Of a stretch of 64,000 bases of DNA, positions 9,851 through 20,772 are shown in pieces; the first letter of the stretch is position 1, and each line of letters starts with the position of its first letter. Location of the stretch: assembly GCA_028641055.1 (NCBI GenBank), contig CM054060.1:61347371-61411370 (forward strand), written 5' to 3'. The notes beneath the pieces are model-generated. The model was not told the DNA's origin, ran no database searches, and was given only the letters and a program-made list of their open reading frames with translations. The stretch is from Alopecurus myosuroides (lineage: Eukaryota; Streptophyta; Magnoliopsida; Poales; Poaceae). The position numbers and the translations under genes are program-made.

Positions 9851-12800
9851 AGAATTTATAAAAATCACGGCACAATTGACATGTTTCGGTATTATTTCAA
9901 CAAGTCGATACAAAGTGTGTTGTGGAAGTATACAGCTTGAGGAAACAAATAACATTGAGATAGAGGATTGGTGGTACAACACGACGAAACAGATATTAGG
10001 ATATGCGTTCAGTGCGATTTCAACTGTGCTGGTGATAGTGATGGAAATAAAGAGATCTATCTGCAAGCGGACATAAGATTCGTTGAAAACATTCTTGAAG
10101 ATAGTCGTTTGAGGTTCAGCAGCCGCACTCTCACGATAGTCACTTGATGCCAGTAGGTATGATTCTTTGATCATGAAGATGGTTATCATCAAGAAGCTAT
10201 TGACAAGTAGACTTCATGCCAACAAGCATAATCTTCCGAATCACAACCACGGACATTTGACCAAGTAACTAACTAGCACTCCAACGGTTGGCACACATAA
10301 ATACAACAACATAAATACACAGAAAATAATCATGCTGATACCATATTAGAATACAAGTGCCAAAGTGATCTTTACGGAGTGGTTAGACCAATCTGAGCAG
10401 GAATCGGTTAGTAACATATGAGATTGCAAGAATCACGATATAGTATAGGAACGCCATGAAAAATACAAAGTGCATGCTCAAATTGATAGAAGGGAAACAA
10501 GTTGTACAAAAGAGTAGGAGTACAGATGGAAGACACCTTATTTGTTTCCCGAGTTCGAGTTGTTGGCACCAATCATACGTCTCTGTTTGAAGGGCATATG
10601 CACACATGCACTCGAATTCATCAACATCACCCACTGATCACCATCTAGGAGATGTCAAATCTCAGAGAGTAACAAGCATGATCATATACATAGATATATT
10701 TGAACGCACTGGACATCTGGATACTCGCTTGCTCTCTGCACGGATAAGAGTGGATACATGAGAGAGAAAGTGAGAGCATGGAGATACAAGATATGCAATG
10801 GGTATCTTATGCCTCTTATTCCCAATTTTCATGGTATATTTGGGGGGCTATATATATACATATATGCATTGGGGAGGTATAGTTATTGGGGAAAGTGGTT
10901 GTGAATGTTAGGAAACAATGGATAGTTATTTGAATGTACTTACCATTGGATAATATATCCGTTGGAATTGTACATACTTTACACGCGGGATCAAGTACAT
11001 CTATTCTTCATGTTAACTATCACGAAGCTCTGATTCTTGCAAGTGCATAGGTTTTTGGTGGTTGTTCCTAAAATAAGAGTATAGAACCATAGGGAGCTGA
11101 GGAAGTGACCGTGTGTCAAATGTTTGATTGTTTACCAAAGTGTACCTACAAGTTATCTTCAACCAAAATCGAGAACGTGTTGAAAGTGTTCTGTTGGTTA
11201 ATTGCGAACAAAATATTAAATGAAAAATGATTAAAAGAAACAGAAAATAAACAGTGAGCTATAATGGAACCGCAATAGGCTAAAACGTTCTCGGGAAGTA
11301 TGGTTTCACCACTAGCATATTTCTTAATTGATATGTGTGCATTGTATATCATGTATGTCTTCTAAGGGCATAGTCCACATATAGATGTGCCCTGAATTGC
11401 TCTAGGAAACACATCCCTCACAACCACTACTAGTCCAAGCATCTACCTTGGCCCATGGAACTAGTAATTAAGGATCTCCCCATGGATGTTGTTGTGAATC
11501 GTGAGTCTCCATTTACTCTCATGTTGATTGTAAACAAGGAAGAGGGGCCTCTTACGTCACTACTATACCCACTTAAACATCCCCACCTTGTACCATCGCT
11601 AACAACCTTCTTGTACCGTAGGCAAAGTATTGTGCAGTCGATTTTCGCACAATACCATGAAAATCATTACTAGAATTCATGCAATAATAAAGAACACATC
11701 TTTATCTCAATTCATTGTATTACTAGTGTTTCCCCGTCTCCCCAAGAAAAAATAGAACTACTCACACATGAAAGCACGTAACATCATCATGATTGTATTA
11801 TGAATGTAAAATAGATGAATATACGAATACACGTGTAAATCTACAAATAGGAGTATAAGAATTACAATGAGATGGATGAAGGATTACGTGATGTAGATGG
11901 AGGAGTTGTTTCTAATGATGATGTAGATTGATCCCTTGGTCTTCGTGATGATGGATATGGCAACCCTTCCTTCAAATTCTCCCTTCGGATCCCTTCCGGA
12001 GGCTAGGTTTTGGTACTATTTCTGGTCTAACGGTTGTTCTGGTCGTCTTCTAGAAAATCCGAGGCCACGTGGTTAAAATAGTTGACAGGGTGGTCGCCCT
12101 GGCGTGTGGTACAGCCGGAAGTGAGTGTATCAATGGTCTCGCAGCCATCCCAGACTACGATAACGGGTATGGTCGAAAGTGACCATATCACTGACTGTTA
12201 AGTCTCCTGGTTCCTTCACTTCACAGATTTCCTTCTTTAATTCTCTTCCAGCGAAATATTCGTCAACAATGAACGCTTTTAATGCTCCCAATCAGCATAT
12301 TTCCTCCCATACTTTGTCTTGTATGGAATTTCTCTTATTTTTAGACTTCATGCATACATGGACATAAAAGGTGCGTGATTGCGCAATAAAATGTCAAAAA
12401 TCCTTACCTCTAAGTATGAAATTCATTAATTAAAATACTATGTAAAATTGATGCATCAACATCCCCAAGCTTAGACTATTTCTCGGCACCGAGAAGGTTG
12501 TTGTTGATATAACATGATCATCATGTTTATGAATTTCAAGTCGGTAAAATGAATGTGGTCATATTAGTAAGACGAGAATCATAAAATATATTTGATTGTT
12601 CATGAACACTGCTATACTTGTACTATGTTAAAATACTTAAGGCTTTTTTTTGATTGTTTAGTGAAGAACACTCGAGAACATGGAGTAAAATATTTAGTTT
12701 GAACGAATGAATTGTGAGGAAGCCTCAAATGTTCTTTAGAAATTTGCACATATACTTTAATTTTGGTACCTCGAGCTGTCATTTTCGTTTCTTTTCATGA

Positions 12801-12960
12801 TCATTCATAGGCTTGACACAATTGTTCCCGCTCCTTTTTTAATGGTGTGTCAAAGAACCAAACGTACATAATTTCATGGAGTGACATAAAAGAGGTCAAC
12901 CAAAGATCTAACTTTAAAGCTAAGTATAAAGTAATCACATGTTTTGGTTTATGAGTCCAC
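9851..12960. other. Old LTR-retrotransposon debris without genes
   Basis: No protein of known family is encoded. The minus strand at 10332-10343 reads TGGTATCAGCAT, a primer-binding-site-like word, so remnants of a minus-strand LTR element may surround it. The words CCCCAAGCTTAGAC near 12463 and the AT-rich tracts resemble noncoding parts of the elements further right. A TA-rich tract lies near 10850-10865. Nothing here can be delimited with confidence. Confidence 0.35.
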
Positions 12961-12965
12961 CTCAC
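12961..12965 (+). repeat. Left target duplication CTCAC of the outermost retrotransposon
   Basis: CTCAC directly precedes the LTR start at 12966. The same five bases follow the matching LTR end at 61119. A 5-bp duplication is what Ty3/gypsy integrases make. Confidence 0.75.
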
Positions 12966-14376
12966 TGATATGTCTCAAACGTATCTGTAATTTTTTTATG
13001 CTCAATGCTTGTTATCTATTCAATAACTTTATGTTTTCACATGTTTTCCTTCGTTTTCCGGACGTTTTTATGGACTAACCTATTGACAAGATGCCACAGC
13101 GACAGTTCTTGTTTTCTGCTGTTTTTGGTTTCAGAAAAATTATTCTGGAAATATTCTCGGAATTGGACGAAACGAAGGCCAACGTTCCTATTTTCCCAAC
13201 ACGTCATCAACGTACAAAGGAGACCTGGAATGAGGCTCCGAGGCAGCCACACCACCTGGTAGCACCCCCCTCTGGTCGCGCCTCCACATGGTGTGGTCCC
13301 CTCGAGAGCCCACCGACATCGCCCTTTCACCTATTTATTCCCCCTGGCGCAAAAAATCTAAAACATCAAGCCTCCATCCACGAAAATTTCCGTAGCTCCG
13401 CCGCCGACGACGACAAGTTTCGGGGGGCAGAAATCTCTGTCCCGGCACCCTGCCGGGATGGGGAAGTGCCCCCGAAGCCATCTCCATCGACTCCACCGCC
13501 ATCTTCATCGTCGTTGCTGACTCCCATGATGAGGAGGGAGTAGTTCTCCCCCGAGGCCGAGGGCTCTACCAGTAGCTATGTGTTTCATCTCTCTCTCCCA
13601 TGGTGTGATCTTTATGTGATCATGAGCTTTGTAATCTAGTTGAATAAGTAGATGTTACTCTTCATCTATTGTGCTGCTCAAGTGGTTTGTTAATCTCCGG
13701 AGACACCTCCCACGGTGTAAAGATGACAGTGTGTGCACCGTGTTTGGCTTATCATGATTTATATATTTTGTGTTGGATGACCCTATGAAATTGTGGAGTT
13801 TGTCTGTAACCATCTAGTGCGCTCATGGTGATAGTGTGGGGTTACCTAGATGGGGAATGCGACTTTAAGGCGCGCATTTATAGCCCTACGCGGTTGATTG
13901 GTGTTTGTTATCCAACCGGAAAGTGGTTCAGAGTAGCTTAGTGAAGAGATGATATTTATGCATTCAATTATGTTATTATTGTTGAGAGTGTTCACTAGTT
14001 AAAGTATGATCCCAAGGCCTTGTTTCTAAGCATTGAAACATTGTTTACAACCAGTTCTGCTACATGTTTGCTTGCTGTCATTTTTATTTCAAATTGCTAC
14101 TATCACTTATAATCATCCATATTACTTGTATTTCACTCTCTCTTCGCCAAACTAGTGCACCTATACAATTGACAATTGTATTGGGTGTGTTGGGGACACA
14201 AGAGACTTCGTGTATCGTAATTGCAGGGTTGCTTGAGATGGATATCTTTGACCTCTACCTCACTGAGTTCGATAAACCTTGGGCGATCCACTTAAGGAAA
14301 CTTACTGTTGTTCTACAAACCTCTGCACTTGGAGTCCCAACAATGTCTACAAGAATTGAAGAGTGTGTAGACATCA
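12966..14376 (+). repeat. 5' LTR of the outermost element
   Basis: This 1411-bp LTR starts TGATATGTCTCAAACGTATC and ends GTAGACATCA, in line with the TG...CA rule. A primer-binding site follows ten bases later. Reading frames inside it are LTR sequence without coding meaning. Confidence 0.85.
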
Positions 14377-14386
14377 AGCTCTTTTC

Positions 14387-14404
14387 TGGCGCCGTTGCCA
14401 GGGA
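14387..14404 (+). other. Primer-binding site (tRNA-Asp type)
   Basis: TGGCGCCGTTGCCAGGGA differs at one base from TGGCGCCGTTGCCGGGGA, which is the reverse complement of the 3' 18 nt of plant tRNA-Asp(GUC) as I remember it. It lies directly inside the 5' LTR, as expected for priming of minus-strand DNA. Confidence 0.8.
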
Positions 14405-14566
14405 GGTAAGGTACAAGGTACTCACATCCTCGGGTGCCCGAAGTTATTTCCTTTAGATTTTGCAATTATATTTTTTTTTCTTGTTTTTATTTTCACTAGT
14501 TAGGCTTATTTTTACTTGTTTCTTGTTTTTATTTTTACTAGTAGTCTTAATGGAAACAAGAAAAAT

Positions 14567-15388
14567 ATGAGAGAACTTTATAATATTTATATTGAATTAG
14601 GACGTGGTGCTTTTGAAGAGAAAATTAAAAAAAAACCTATGGAACTTTATATGCATGCTAGTAGCAATATTATTAGTATGAATTCTTTGAACACCATTAG
14701 TGCCAATGCTATGGAAAAGTCTAAGCTTGGGGAAGCTGGTTTTGATGAATATGATATTTTTAGTCCCCCAAGTTTTAAGGAGAAAATCTTCTTTGATGAT
14801 ACTTTGCCTCCAATATATGATGATTATAATGATTGTGGTATTCTAGTTCAATCTACTATTGAGGATAAATTTTATTGTGATTATGATATGCCTCTTACAT
14901 ATGATGTTTAGAATGATGAACATGCTATTTTCAGTCCACCTACTATCGAGGAGAACATTAATTATGATTACAATATGCCACCTACATTTGATGATTATGG
15001 CGATGAGAATAATAATTATAGCTATTTTGTTGAATTTTCTCCCACTACTATTAATGAGAATGATTGTGCTTATGTGGAGAGTATTAATTATTTTATGCAT
15101 GTGGCTCATGATAAGAAAGTTTTATGTGATAGTTATACTGTAAATTTTATTCATGATGCTTCTGAAAGTTATTATGAGAGGGGGACACATGGTTTTATGC
15201 ATCTCAACAATATTAAGTTTCCCCTCTTTATGTTGAAAATTTTGAAGTTGCACTTGTTTTGCTTTCCTATGCTAGTTGCTTTGTGCTTTCATGACTTGTT
15301 TATTTACACGATTCTTCTTCATAGGAAGTGGGTTAGACTTAAATTTGCTTTATATTTGCTTCTTGATTCTCTCTTTTGTTTCGATTAA
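14567..15388 (+). pseudogene. Non-gag ORF of a non-autonomous Athila-like element
   Basis: Starts MRELYNIYIELGRG and runs in one frame to 15388, with one in-frame stop at 14909-14911. The protein is rich in Asp, Tyr, Phe and Pro. It contains repeated modules of the form FSPP(S/T)-x(2)-E-x-I followed by D-x-MPP or TLPPIYDDY. It occupies the place of gag right after the primer-binding site, but it has no zinc knuckle and no retrotransposon gag domain that I can see. The minus-strand sister at 59102-59466 carries a damaged homolog, with AMEKSTLGEAS matching AMEKSKLGEAG here. ORFs of this type are common in Triticeae repeat annotations; I know of no assigned function. Confidence 0.7.
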
Positions 15389-16258
15389 TATTTCTTATGT
15401 GAGCATCTTCTCAAATTATCATGCCTAGCTGAAAGGCGTTAAAGAAAAGAACTTCTTGGGAGATAACCCATGTTTTTAGTTTTGCATTGTTTTTCTCTGT
15501 TTTCTTTGAGCCAAGGTGTTGTTTACTTATGTAGCAACTCCTTTGTATCTTTATTTTCACGTATTTGTTGTGCCAAGTAAAGTCTCTAGTGAAACTTGGT
15601 GTTAGATTTGGATTTCTGTGGAGAAAACAAATTTCTTATCTCCACTGTTAAATTCATATAAAATCACAGAAAGATCAAAATGACCTACAAATTTTTGTGC
15701 TTAATTCTCATCTATTTCCGAAACCTTTTCTAGTTTAAGTTTTTCGATTTGAGTAACGTAAGTGCCTCAAAAAAATTCGTCTTTACAGACTGTTCTGGTT
15801 TTGACAGATTCAACCTTTTACTTTACATTCTCTCTTTTACTATGTTGAGTGGGTTTCTTTGCTCCATAAAACATTACAGGCTGTGGCTAATGTTTCAAAA
15901 GTATTAATAATGCGTGTGACCATGCAGAACATGTGAGTTTTTGATTATGCACTAACCCTCTAATGATAATTACTTCGGGCTTGATGTGAAGCAAGTTTTC
16001 AAGGGTCAAGAGAAGAGGGTGATATAATGTGATCAAGAAGAGTGAAAAGCCTAAGCTTGGGATTCCCCCGTGGTTCATCCCAGCAAATTCCAAGAAGACT
16101 CAAGAGTCTAAGCTTGGGGATTCCAAGGCATCCCCTTCGTCATCAGCAACTTATCAGGTCACTTCTAGTGAAACTATATTTTTATTCGGTCACATCATAT
16201 GCACTTTACTTGGAGCGTCTGTTTGTTTTCTTTTTGTTTTCCTTTCTGCAATAAACTA
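15389..16258 (+). other. Noncoding internal region shared by several elements of the nest
   Basis: Starts after the ORF and holds the landmarks CCTAGCTGAAAGGCGTTAAAG (15424 on; 20-base limit: CCTAGCTGAAAGGCGTTAAA), AAGCTTGGGGATTCC and GGTCACTTCTAGTGAAAC. Copies of the same module occur at about 23780-24650 (plus), 19720-19815 (minus) and 41120-41990 (minus). It has no gene. Confidence 0.7.
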
Positions 16259-16552
16259 GGGCTCCTTTGATTCGAAGGAAAGGGAAAATGCAGGAATTGG
16301 AATCCTATAGGATTGAGATGTCATGTCTAGTTGAATCCTATGTGATGTGGATTTCCTTTGATTGTGGTGAAGGAAATTTTTCATGAGGTTGGACCTCATG
16401 TTATTTTCCTATAGGATTTACACTACAAGATTCATATGGGATTATTTCCTATAGGATACAATCCTATGAATCAAACAAGTGGTATAGGAAAATTTCCTAT
16501 AGGAAGCAATCCTGTACAATTCCTATACTATTCCTTTGAATCAAAATGGACC
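16259..16552. mobile_element. Tourist-like (PIF/Harbinger) MITE
   Basis: A 294-bp insertion with imperfect inverted ends: GGGCTCCTTTGATTC on the left (counting the G at 16259) and GGTCCATTTTGATTC as the reverse complement on the right. It is flanked by CTA on the left and TTA on the right, a likely mutated 3-bp TTA target. The interior is full of CCTATAGGA-like words and has no coding capacity. Its removal restores the internal sequence ATAAACTTAGTTGG, which agrees with ATAAACTTGGTTGG in the plus-strand copy near 24642. Confidence 0.7.
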
Positions 16553-16598
16553 TTAGTTGGAACCTTGCATTCTTGTGTGTGAGAAAGGCACACTCCGC

Positions 16599-17991
16599 TG
16601 ATGTCTACGCACACTTCTATTCTTGTAGACAGTGTTGGGCCTCCAAGTGCAGAGGTTTGTATAACAGCAGCAAGTTTCTCTTAAGTGGATTACCCAAGGT
16701 TTATTGAACTCAGGGAGGAAGAGGTCAAAGGTATCCCTCTCAAGCAACTCTGCAATTACGATACAAGAAGTCTCTTGTGTCCCCAACACACCTAATACAA
16801 TTTTCAGTTGTATAGGTGCTCTAGTTCGGCGAAGAGAGAGTGAAATACAAGTAATATGAATGGTTATAAGTAGTAATTTCAATCTAAAATAAAAATGGCA
16901 GCAAGCAAACATGTAGCATAAGTGGTTGAAAACGGTGTTTCAATGCTTAGAAATAAGTCCTAGGGATCATACTTTCACTACTGAACACTCTCAACAATAA
17001 TAACATAATTGAATGCATAAATATCTCTCGCCACTACGCTAGTCCAAACCAATCTCCACTCGAATAACAAACACCAATCATTACGTAGGGCTGCAAAAAG
17101 CACTCCTTGGAGTTTTCATTTCCCCATCTAGGTAACCCCCACGCTATCACCACGAGACCTAGATGGTTCCAGACAAACACCACAATTTGAGAGGGTCATC
17201 CAACACCAAATATAAATATCATGCTAAACCACACGGTGCACATACTGTCACCTTTACACCGTGATCAAAGTGTCTACGGAGATCTCATAACAAAATCACT
17301 TGAGTAGCATAACAGATGAAGAGTAACATCTACTTATTAAACTAGATTACAAAGCTCATGGTCACATTAAAGATCACACCATGGGAGAGAGAGATGAAAC
17401 ACATAGCTACCGATAGATCCCTCAGCCCCGGGGGAGAACTACTCCCTCCTCATCATAGGAGACATCAACGGTGATGAAGATGGTGGTGGAGTCGATGGAG
17501 ATGGTTCCGGGGGCACTTCCCCGTCCATGCATGGTGCCGGAACAGAGATTTATGTCCCCCAAAACTTGTTGGCAGCGGCGGCGGAGCTACGGAACTTTTC
17601 ATGGAAGGGGCCGATATATTTAAGGTTTATGCCTCGGGGGACTTTATAGGAGAAAGGGCGATGGTGGTGGGAGCCCGAGGGGCCCACACTACTAGCCCGC
17701 GCGGCCACATGGTGTGGCTGATCCCCTGCCTCCCTCCGGGTCTTTTTTGGACTCCTTAATGTCTCTGGAATTATTAGACTTTTGGCTTTTGTTTCGTCCA
17801 ATTCCGAGAATATTTCCAGAACAACTTTTATGAAACCAAAAACAGTAGAAAACAGGAATTGGCTCTGTGGCATCTTGTCGATAGGTTAGTCAAACGTCCG
17901 TAAATGAAGGAAAACATGTGACAACATAAAGGTATCAGATAGAAAACAAACATGGAGCATCGAAAATTATAGATACGTATGAGACGTATCA
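16599..17991 (-). repeat. 3' LTR of the minus-strand sister element
   Basis: Read on the minus strand it starts TGATACGTCTCATACGTATC at 17991 and ends GTAGACATCA at 16599 (1393 bp). Sequence to the right ends in GGATGCT just before the LTR, like the polypurine-side end before the LTR at 20773, so this is a 3' LTR. Confidence 0.8.
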
Positions 17992-19833
17992 AGCATCCCT
18001 AACAAAATAATTTTTGAGGTCACATTCTACCACGATAATCTTAATAGTCATATTTGTAAAAGCATTTGTAAAGCTGAGATCATAGTACTTTAAACACAAG
18101 CATGATTTATACAATTCTAACAATGAAACTTAGCAATCACTTTGCATCATGAAAAGTAACACAAACATAAGATCATGAATAATAATGCATCTGAAAGTTA
18201 TACGTTTGTTTCGAGCATCAAAAAAACATAGAAAAGTGATATTTTTCTTGTCCTTAAGGGTGGAGCAAAACATAAATGCCAGGACACCTTCAAAGTTTAA
18301 GTGGATGACTAGAACAAATAATTTGAGAGCAAGCAATAACATGGTATGAATCAATCAATAATATTTTTGGGATAAATGCATATTAAATTCAGAATGACAA
18401 CTATGCTCTCTCAACTGTGTATAAAGTTATAAGATGGAGACTCAACATAAAAGTAAAAGAAAGGCCCTTCACAGAGTGAAGCAGGGATCACTCATGTGCT
18501 AGAGCTTTTTGTTTTGTTAAACAGAGGTATTGAAGACATTTTCTTAGAGAGGTGTGTATGCTTATGTCAATGAATGGTAAACAGAAAATACAGTACGTCA
18601 CAAGCAAGTAGACTACACAAGAGCGGCTCCCATAGAAGGATGCAAATGGGTAGAAGGTCATCCATGTTTCTCTTTTGTTTACACAATTATGTTTTGACTG
18701 ATGAATCGGGGGGAAATTAGTCAAGAGAATTTGTTGTATTAAGTATGGGGCTAGGCACCCCACTGCCAGCTCTTCTAGAAACTGGATAAGCGGATCAAGC
18801 CACTAGTCCAGGGTGTGAAGTCCAATAAACAAGTGAGATAAAGATTCTCTATTCACGTCCTCATGAGTTAAAACAGGAGCACAAAGCAGGAGTACTTTTG
18901 AAGGTTTTAAAGGTAACACATGGGCAATTTACTTTGGAGTGGCGATTAAATACCACATGTAGGTAGGTATAATGGACACATTTGGCATACTTTGGGTTTT
19001 GGGAGTTGGATGCACGAGTAGAGATCATACTCAGTACAGGTGGAGGCTAGCAAAGACTGGGAGCAACAAATCAAGAGAGCATAATGGCCATAATCTTGCA
19101 TAGCAGCAAAAACATTATAAATCAAAGCATAAATGGTATTACAAGTCAAAAACTAAATGATCATACAGGCTATAAGTGACTAGTTTTTAGTCATAAACAT
19201 GGTATAAGCATGCGCCAAGTCAACCAAATAAAACATTCAAAGGACAAAACCAAAAATTTATGCTTCAATGTGATAAAAACAACTCATGATTCTTTCAATG
19301 ACACATTAAGAACTCTCAGCTATTTGAAACAATTCATGCTACAAAAATAACTACTAGGCTTAGAATTAAAATAAGATCTAATATGACATGACAAAGTCTA
19401 GCCACGGTCTATACAAGCTTCTTTTTGCACCGTCATAAATTCTACCACATGTAGCATTTTCTTTTTCCATCAAGCACCATTCAATATATATTTTTTAACA
19501 CAAACTCTCAAAATGAAACATTACTAAAGCAAGAGAGTACTAACATAACTCTATTAAAACTAACAGCTCCAAATAAGAGATGCATGAAAACCATGAGCTA
19601 AAAGGATTGAAGCAACTAGAAGGAATACTAAGAATACGAGCACAACAAGTATTCAAATGAAAAAACGGAGCATGTCTCTCTCTCAAACAAGAATTCTAGG
19701 TTCCAATGATATTTATTGCAGGAAGGAAAACAAAATAAAACAAAACGAAAAATAAAAGACGCTCCAAGTAAAATTTATATGATGTGACCGAATAAAAAAA
19801 TATAGTTTCACTAGAAGTGACCTGATAAGTTTC
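17992..19833 (-). other. 3' noncoding internal region of the minus-strand sister element
   Basis: No coding capacity. It carries the same landmarks as other internal regions in this nest: AAACATAAATGCCAGGACAC near 18270, CCCACTGCCAGCTCTTCTAG near 18757, GCATGCGCCAAGTC near 19209 and GACGCTCCAAGTAAA near 19759. The region breaks off at an inverted joint near 19834. Confidence 0.65.
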
Positions 19834-20772
19834 ACTAGTGGCTTCATCCTCTTATCCATTCGATAGAAGAGCTGGCAGCGGGGTGACCAGCCCCAAATTA
19901 ATGCAAGCAAATTCTCTTTACTATTTTTTCCCCTGATTTATCAGTCAAAGCATAATTGTGTAAACAAAAGAGAAAGAGGGATGACCTTCTACACCAGTTG
20001 CGTCCTTCACATGGGATCCGCTCTTGTGAAATCTAGTTGTCTTGTCGCGTACTGTATTTTCATTTTACCGTTGGTTGACATTAGCATACATCTCCCAAAA
20101 TATAGACACTCCTCCATGGTATGTGATTGTTGGCAGGCACCCGAGGATTCGGTTAGCCATGGTTTGTGTAAGATGGATGGGAAGAGTGTCAAGTTTTTAC
20201 TACCTTTGTTTAATAAAATAAAATCTCTAGCACATGAGTTGATCCCTGCTTCCCTCCGCGAAGGGCCTTTCTTTTACTTTTATGTTGAGTCTCCATCTTC
20301 TAACTTTATGCACGGTTGAGAGAGCATTTTTTCCATTCTGAGTTTTATGCGCATTTGTCCCAGAAACATTATTAATTGACTGATGATGTGTCATTGCGTG
20401 TTCTCCAATTATTTGTTCTAGTCTTCCTCATGAACTTTGAAGGTGTCCTAGCATTTATGTTTGTCCCACTCTTAAGGACTTGCGAAATACCACTTTTCCA
20501 TGCTTCTTTATACTTGAAACAAACATATATCTTTCTTTGCATTATTACGCATGATCTTTTATTTGAGTTACTTCTCATGCTGCAAAGTGATTGCTATGCT
20601 TTATTATTAAAGTTCTATTTATCATGCTTGTGTTTAAGTTCTATGATCTCAGCTTACATATGCTTTTACATTATGATGATCAAGTTTATGTTGGTAGAAT
20701 GTCACCTCAGAAATTATTTGTTTTTATCGTTTACCTACTCGAGGACGAGTAGGAACTAAGCTTGAGTATGCT
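19834..20772 (+). other. 3' internal end before the first array LTR
   Basis: An inverted copy of the region at about 17992-18800. It ends in CTACTCGAGGACGAGTAGGA followed by a purine-rich AACTAAGCTTGAGTATGCT just before the LTR, the expected position of the polypurine tract. Confidence 0.65.

Noticed and set aside
9851..10345. Possible copia 5' region on the minus strand, based on a TGGTATCAGCAT word
   Set aside because: No LTR edges, partner LTR or coding sequence could be found, so it is only mentioned in the description of the debris region.
13091..13543. 150-codon plus-strand frame within the outer LTR
   Set aside because: It is LTR sequence with no protein family similarity and is broken in the sister LTRs.
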